Source of the DNA: Takakia lepidozioides
Taxonomy: Eukaryota; Streptophyta; Takakiopsida; Takakiales; Takakiaceae
DNA: 64,000 bases
NCBI GenBank assembly: GCA_030704615.1
Contig: CM060734.1
Coordinates: forward strand, 53,584,042 to 53,648,041
Direction of reading: 5' to 3'
Of this stretch, positions 58,029 to 64,000 are shown one piece after another (the first letter of the stretch is position 1; each line of letters begins with the position of its first letter). Under the pieces are notes generated by a model. The model did not search any database and had not been told where the DNA came from. It saw only the letters and a program-made list of their open reading frames with translations. A program made the translations under genes and the position numbers.

Positions 58029-60236
58029 AGTAGTATCAAACATGCCATAGCTCCTCCTTACATTTGGAAGCCAGGAAAGCTATTCATGGCCACACAGGGG
58101 GAGCAGGCTGCTTATAATGAAGCCAGGGGAAAGCTGGCCACAAGGGGAGGAGGATGTTTATAACAACTGACATACATAGCAGGACAGAGTAGCATAACTT
58201 TACATAATTGGGGCAGGAGGTAGTGATCCGATTAGAGCAGTTAAGCAATTTTGTAAGGAAAGATTGTGCAGGAGTGTGCAGAAAAGAGTTGGATCCCTCA
58301 TGTATATATAGGATTAAATCACATCGCTGTTCAATTGTTGAGCTGAAGCCATTCGAATGCACTGCTGGCTGAGCAATAAAACTCGTCAGGAAATTTTGGA
58401 TTCTGTTCAAGTGAGACACTCTTGTCGTCTCTTGGCAATGCGTCAACATTGATGCTTTGCCCTTTCTGGATGATTGTGGGATTATTTATGATGATGCCAT
58501 GAACCAATGGGTGGGCACTCCCTTCATTCATTAGATAACCCATGGCTTTCTGTGGGCTTTCCTTCTGTTGCGAACTTTGATTGGATTCCACACAGTACAG
58601 TTTGGTAACAGCTTTGTATGAGTGTGGTCAAGATTTGAGAGAAAAATCTCTACCGCTGGAAATTCTGAAAATTATATCAATCTGTTAAGTCTTTGTTGGG
58701 GCTATTGTTCACAGGAGTGATGGAAAATTGGCCGCGAAATGATTTCACTGCTCAATTACTGCACAGTATTTGACAAGGCACATATCTGGCAACTCTTGTG
58801 GGCCACTATGGATTTCAACAGCCACCAGGTGTATGCAAACAAACATCATAATGCTACAAAAACGAAATGAAATGGTGCTTTATAACGTCCGCGGAAAGCT
58901 CATAGAGCTTATGGGACAAACCAAGAAAAGTGTGGCAAGAAGTACCTTTGCTGCACACATCACAACACCCAATTGTGAGGAAAGAACAAAGAGGATAAGA
59001 TCTCGAGACAGGAAAGTTGACAATTAGATAACCATCAAGAAAAACTCACGGAGTACATACAACTAGGACCAATCTTTCTATCTTCAGGATGTGTATTGGT
59101 GGGAGCAGGTGTAAAACAACCAATTACAGAAATGCTTGCACCAGGCAGAATCGGTAAAGCCAATCAGGAGACGCATCTGATCGAATTCGGCCACTGTTAA
59201 CAGATTTCTACCGGTTCCTGTCCACTATTCCTGGAAAGAAAACCCAATGTGTGCGCGCTCTCCAAGAAGTTGAGGCTAACAACGCTCTCGATCAGTGTGA
59301 GTGCCCCCCAACTAACTCAATGTCATACAAACATGTACTGCAAACGAGTGCGCTAAAATATATCTGTCAATCCCAAGCCGGGGACAACGTTCTTCATTTG
59401 TCATGCCTTTGATTCAAAACACAATAGCCATGCACTGCCACACAAATTGGCTACTATCAGCCATGTAGACAACTGGGAGTTCTCTTCTGAAGTTCACTCT
59501 CTGGAAATTTAAGCCATGTCTTACCAAGTCATTCTGAACTTCTACACTTTCCCTGCTCAGTCTCTCACAGATCTCACAAAAAGGCATAACCCCAACACCA
59601 TCTTCTCTCCTTGGCATCAAGAAAGTTGATAATTGTTCTTCACTTCATGTTCATATGTAGAAGCAACAAACGTCTTATAGCCTTTTTACACTATGGCAGG
59701 TCCCAACGTGGTTGTTTCCTACCAGCTCATGTGTAACTATACTTTCTCACAAGGTTTGCCTGTCATGGGTGCGAAAGCGTATGGGCTCTGGTGTTGCAAT
59801 TCTACTCCTCATTGGGCTCCCTCCCTTTTAATCCCCCTCCATCCTTGCCTTTGCTGAACGTCCTTCCTAGACATACCATGCTCAAATGCCCAGTCTGGGC
59901 ATGTCTTAGAGCGCATACTTTGTGATATGTTTGGGAAAGTTGGTGCTCTTGGATTTACGAGGGGAAATCCCCCAGCACAGATCAATTTTTTTTAATATTT
60001 ATAATGATCTGGTGACTAAGGGGCGTAAAGCTTGGGTCTCCCTTTGTGCAGCTCTTCCCAAAGCTTTGGACCAACGCAGGAGGCAGCTATACCAGGATTT
60101 CGATCTCTCCTGGGGCAAGGGCGGCATGCTTGGCATCCGTCTTTCCGAAGACAAGCTTATGTTGGAAAGATACAATCCCCATGGTGATGGAGACGGAGGC
60201 GACTATAACTGGAGGCACAAGCGGGCTCTCAGGACG
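58029..60236. other. 3' UTR of glyoxalase-like gene and intergenic sequence
   Basis: No gene is recognised. Two unassigned frames remain: 58591-58331 on the minus strand (86 residues, GYLMNEGSAHPLVHGIII) and 59922-60278 on the plus strand (118 residues, KGGMLGIRLSEDKLMLERYN). Neither shows a known family motif, and both may be chance. Confidence 0.4.
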
Positions 60237-60537
60237 TTAAAAGCAGGTGTGGCAGATTCCGCCACTTTTTCGGCCTAATTCTCAGGCCGAATCGGCCACC
60301 CAGGACAGAATCGGCAGGGATGGCCGATTACGCACAGAGGACGGTAGGTACGCAGAGAGGACGGCAGACCTACCACCGAGGTCCATGTCATCAGCCATTA
60401 ACCCACCGGCCTTCAACTGAGGCTCGCCCCGTTTATATCCTCCGGGGGGCTCTGAATCTGGGCAATCGATATGGGATAATCAAACCTCAATCATATAGCG
60501 CCACGTAGCGGCGAGAATCCGCCACACCTGCTTTTAA
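60237..60537. mobile_element. MITE with 13-bp terminal inverted repeats and TTAA target duplication
   Basis: The left tip is TTAA (60237-60240) followed by AAGCAGGTGTGGC. The right tip is GCCACACCTGCTT (60521-60533) followed by TTAA (60534-60537). The perfect inverted repeats and TTAA on both sides fit a piggyBac-like non-autonomous element of 293 bp. The interior is rich in GGCCGA/TCGGCC words and has no coding capacity. The tips do not start with the usual piggyBac CC, so the superfamily is tentative. One flanking base also pairs, so a longer 18-bp inverted repeat is the alternative reading. Confidence 0.75.
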
Positions 60538-60539
60538 CG

Positions 60540-60899
60540 CCAGTGAACGGGCCGCACGGGCCGCGTTGGCCGACTCTGCCCTGTGCGCGGCCATAGGGCT
60601 CGCCCAAAGGCCGCTTACAGGGCAGAATCGGCCAAACACGGGCCGTTCTCTAGTACAACAAACTCAAGACTCAACTCAAGTTTTAGGCTTTGGTTCCATC
60701 AGCTTCCATCTTATGATGCTCTGCTTTTCTTGGCAACCTTCCCACCTGTATCTGCCTACTTCGCAGAAAGCAAACTTCTTGTCTTCAGCAACCTTGGTCT
60801 ACCCACTTAAGCCTCGAGGGCCTCATGAGCGGTTATTTTTTCTACTCCTTGCAATATATTTCTCCGGGCCTCCCCTCTCATTACCTAAAATTTATATAT
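60540..60899. other. GC-rich to AT-rich spacer
   Basis: The first ~110 bp continue the GGCCG/CGGCC word usage seen inside the MITE (GGGCCGCACGGGCCGCGTTGG). The remainder is ordinary intergenic sequence without a recognised gene. Confidence 0.4.
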
Positions 60900-60900
60900 A

Positions 60901-62226
60901 CTAGGGTAGCCTGTGCCATTGGCCCAAGTGTCGAGTGTCATCTAAGTCCAAGTGCAATCCCCTATGTATCCAAGTGCGTCTCATATACGGAGGCCCAAAT
61001 GTGACCTCTAGGATAGCATGTGCCATCGGCCCAAGTGTCCAGTGTCATCTAAAACCAAGTGCAATTTCTTATGTACCCAGGTGCGTCTCCTATGTGAAGG
61101 CCCATCTCCAGGGGGTACACCAAATAACCCTGCAACGGTAACCTCCTACGGCCTCCAACACTCCCCTCCCCTAGCGGCAACCCCATCAAACTATCCTGCA
61201 CATGACTTTTTGGCTGACGTGCCTTGCTCCGGAGGGACCACGTGGACAGATGCCGCCTTCCTCACGCTTTAAATGTAAGGAGTCGTGTTTTTTAGTCGCT
61301 CTAGGGGCCGGGTCTAGAGGGCCTATATCCTGCACGAAAGTACAGGCCCGGGGGTGTGGATACCAGGGCCGGGGGACTCGTTGCAAGGGCATTTAGGGAA
61401 CCATGGTGGAGATGCTCTAAGCCCAAGTGCAATCTCCTATTCATGTATCCAAGTGCATCTCCGGTGTAGAGTGTAGAGGCCCAAGTGCCCAATGTCATCT
61501 AAGCCCAAGTGCAATCTCCTATATATCCAAGAACGTCTCCCATGTCAAGGCCCGATTCATTTTTTTCCATGAATCTATTGAGTAGTAATATATCCAATCA
61601 TATTGTTGTATCTCGCGTCGAGGCTCCAAACACTTTGCTATATTTCACGAATTTCCAACGAACAGGAGTAACTTGTGTTGTTGGCCCAAGTGTCCAATGT
61701 CATCTAAGGCATCTAAGTCTAATCATTCTTTTTTCAGAGAACCTTGACCAGATTTGAACTGGAGACCTTTCCCTTGATATATCTCCCGTCGAGGTTCCAA
61801 TCATTGTTTAGGAATGCCCACTTTGCTATTTTTCACGAATTTCAAAAGTACTTGAAATTCCAAATCTTCCACCTGAAAGACCAATCATTGCTCTAGGAAA
61901 GCCCACTTTCCTATTTTTCACGAATTTCCAGCGACCCAAAGAACTTGAAATTCCATATCTCCCATGCTGCCCAAACGCGAGACGGAGCCGTGGTGCTTGG
62001 TACCGTTGGAAAGCCCTCCATGAGGAGGGTGCACCGACTTGGTCTCCTACTTTTTTGTCTCAATATATGAAGCGAGGTACAAAATCAAGTGGTTTTTTCA
62101 ATTCTTCACACATGGGCCAATGACACAAACTACCCTACAGGTTGCACCTGGGCCTTGACATAGGAGATCTTGCACTTAGGCTTAGATGACACTGGACACT
62201 TAGCCCGACGGCACAAGCTACCCTAG
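60901..62226. mobile_element. Non-coding element with long terminal inverted repeats
   Basis: The left end starts CTAGGGTAGCCTGTGCCATT and the right end closes in the complement (GGCACAAGCTACCCTAG at 62210-62226). Similarity continues inward through GTGTCATCTAAG and AAGTGCAA. Each end holds two tandem copies of a ~110-bp unit (60901 and 61012 on the left; 62226 and about 62150 on the right, inverted). Further partial copies lie at 61420, 61480 and 61680. The interior repeats CCCACTTTGCTATTTTTCAC three times (61620-61930). TA flanks both ends, but the target duplication is unclear. There is no transposase. Confidence 0.65.
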
Positions 62227-62352
62227 TAACTTCATTAAGCAAGGTACTTACGAGCCGACCATCTTTCTCTGAGAGAGGAATGTTTTCTTTTCCTGCTTTG
62301 ATACCATTGAACATATCATACAGGATCAACTCCGGACCCATACACATTGCGT

Positions 62353-62369
62353 GAGAGAGAGAGAGAGAG
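62353..62369. repeat. GA microsatellite
   Basis: A (GA)n run of about 17 bp; a shorter GAGAGAGAG run occurs near 62637. This is simple sequence only. Confidence 0.9.
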
Positions 62370-62596
62370 TTTCAAACATGGATCTATTGTTCTTGTAACA
62401 ATGATCATTGGAATCCGAGACTCTATATGAAGACAAGAACGTGGCTACAATTGTTCACAGAAATGTGAATCAGCTGTAACTCTCCATGAACGACCAATGC
62501 TCAAGAGGGCACGAGAATCCTTCACAAATAACATGAATCAATATGAATTTCATTTCCATTTCAAAAAGTGAAATTTTGAGCTTTGCTATGCGTTGG

Positions 62597-62777
62597 TGTT
62601 AATATCTACATTCTATATATGAGTAAACATACAAATGAGAGAGAGAGCTGAGACAAAATAGAAGCGTTGTATTACAGTCTCTGAACATACATTTATATCT
62701 CTTGAGAAGTGTCTCTAGTCTACGAGATATGAAAGGTTACTTACTACTTGACTTACTAATCTACAAACCCTTTAACA
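62597..62777 (-). repeat. 3' LTR of Ty1/copia element
   Basis: Boundaries are set by the inverted termini TGTTAA...TTAACA and the adjacent purine tract. At 181 bp it is a short LTR, within the range of small copia elements. The partner LTR is outside the window. Confidence 0.7.
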
Positions 62778-62953
62778 CCCCCACTTAGATAGTGAGTCAC
62801 GTTCTAGAGTTAAGCTGAATGCTATTCTCTAGGTTTCTACTATGTAACCTAAATCTTACACTTCGCACAAGGTGGCCAGTCTTGAAACAAAAAACAAGTC
62901 TTGGTTAATCAGTTGTAAAGAAAATAAATATAGAGCAGCTCCCATTGTAGAGA

Positions 62954-64000
62954 TCAAGTAGCAATAAGACCAAGTCTAAGAGCACAATATTCATGCTTTA
63001 ACTTGGTAAGAGATTTAGTAAATATGTCTGCAACATTCTCATCAGTGTTGCAGTATTCCAACTTCACCAATCCTCGTGTGATCACCTTCCGTATATAGTG
63101 ATACTGGATTTCGATATGCTTCGTTCTTGCATGGAATTTATGATCATATGACAGAGCAATACAACTTTGATTGTCGCATTTGAGAATTGTTGCCGTTGAT
63201 TGTACTTGTCCAACATCACTTAATAGCTGTATGATCCATACAACATCTTTCACAGCTTTTGTAGCTGCTTTATACTCTACCTCTGTGATTGACAAGGCTA
63301 TAGTGGGTTGGCGTTTACTACTCCAACTAACAGCCCCACCTCCAAGTAAATAAGTGTAGCCAGTTGTGGATTTCCGACTGTCCGGCTCACCAGCCCAGTC
63401 TGCATCACAAAGGCCTACCAGAGTAGAAGCATTTCTTCCTTGTGCAGAATATTGAAGAGCACTTGTCGCTGTACATTTCACGTATCTAAAGATACGCTTG
63501 ACTGCTTACCAATGTACTGGTCCCGGATTTGCGGAATGCTGAGACACTACCTCCACTGCAAACGCTAAATCTAGACGTGTACAGACCATGGCATAGGTCA
63601 AAGAACCAATAGATTGTGGATATGGTACATGACGCATTCCACTTCGTCAGGTGTGTGAGGTGCTTGATCTTTGGAAAGTTTCAGATTGACCTCCAAAGGT
63701 GAAGCCATAGGTTTGCAATGAGTCATACCAAAGTGCTCAAGCTTACCCTTGACATACCTGAGTTAGGATCACCGAACCAGCTTGTCGATCACGAAGAACT
63801 TGTATGCCCAACAAGTAATGAACAGCAATTCACTCTTGGTACGAAGCATAAGTGAGACATTGTCGCAAACCAAAATTGCATCATCCACATATAACGCAAG
63901 TATTAGAAATGAACCAGAATGTCCACGCACATAGACATTACAATCTGCTCCTGTGCGATGAAAGCCCACTTGGAGAAGGTAAGAGTCAATTCTCTCGTAC
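62954..64000 (-). pseudogene. Ty1/copia reverse transcriptase and RNase H, partial
   Basis: Upstream part (63969-63769): ILALYVDDAILVCDN, with the YVDD active-site motif of copia reverse transcriptase. Then IGSLTYAMVCTRLDLAFAV and HSANPGPVHW. RNase H (63481-62954): VGLCDADWAGEPDSRKSTTG, SWSSKRQPTIALSITEVEY, KCDNQSCIALS and ENVADIFTKSL, giving the D-E-D residues. A TAA after PGPVHW near 63507 and frame changes around 63620 and 63770 inactivate it. It would have copied element RNA into DNA. Confidence 0.88.

Larger units (their letters stand above)
62597..64000 (-). mobile_element. Ty1/copia retrotransposon, 3' part
   Basis: Minus strand, running off the right edge. A 181-bp 3' LTR (62597-62777) has ends TGTTAA and TTAACA, with a TATA-like GATATAAATG inside. 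It is preceded by a polypurine tract (AAGTGGGGG, complement of 62778-62786). Pol follows at 62954 and upward. The 5' half lies outside the window. Confidence 0.85.

Overview
This is nuclear DNA from a streptophyte, either a land plant or a charophyte alga; a seed-free lineage seems likely but is not proven. The evidence is GT-AG spliced genes with plant-type products (a three-finger CCCH protein resembling Arabidopsis C3H17 and a plant glyoxalase-I-like protein), together with plant transposon classes (MULE, hAT, Ty1/copia, Ty3/gypsy, MITEs). Only two ordinary host genes are visible, at 48.4-52.4 kb and 56.6-58.0 kb. The rest is accessory DNA.

0-11.7 kb: a palindrome satellite (about 29 units), then two decayed MULE-type transposase genes arranged tail to tail (1.9-4.9 kb on + and 9.0-5.5 kb on -), then the start of a multi-exon gene for a ParB-like DNA-modification protein (9.86 kb, +). 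11.7-18.1 kb: a decayed Ty3/gypsy element that carries an uninterrupted C5-cytosine DNA methyltransferase ORF and a PHD finger; its reverse transcriptase, RNase H core and integrase core are missing. 18.1-44.1 kb: three blocks on the minus strand, each made of a SWIM-type MULE C-terminal fragment followed by a ParB-like/N4-N6 methyltransferase gene (24.7 to 18.1, 35.7 to 30.5, 44.1 to 36.4 kb). A DUF659-type hAT element (24.9-29.25 kb) lies beside the first block, and a CACAGCC minisatellite (41.0-41.75 kb) lies inside the third. 44.0-46.3 kb: a second hAT relic. 46.3-64 kb: the two host genes, intergenic DNA, a TTAA-flanked MITE, a 1.3-kb inverted-repeat element and the 3' end of a Ty1/copia element that runs off the window.

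The main discovery is a family with four copies in this window. It joins a ParB/Srx-like DGNHR domain to a beta-class N4/N6 DNA methyltransferase whose motif IV reads D-x-P-x-G instead of DPPY. The genes are split by introns at shared positions. Introns of three copies hold arrays of roughly 20-bp palindromes, and each copy has its own palindrome sequence. Three of the four copies follow a MULE C-terminal fragment in the same orientation, so the methyltransferase may be a second gene, or passenger, of a MULE-type element. The same 64 kb also holds a retroelement-borne 5mC methyltransferase, so two unrelated DNA-methylating enzymes travel on mobile DNA here. Nearly all mobile genes are broken; the 5mC methyltransferase ORF is the notable exception.

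All domain calls come from reading motifs and comparing copies within the window. No database search was possible.
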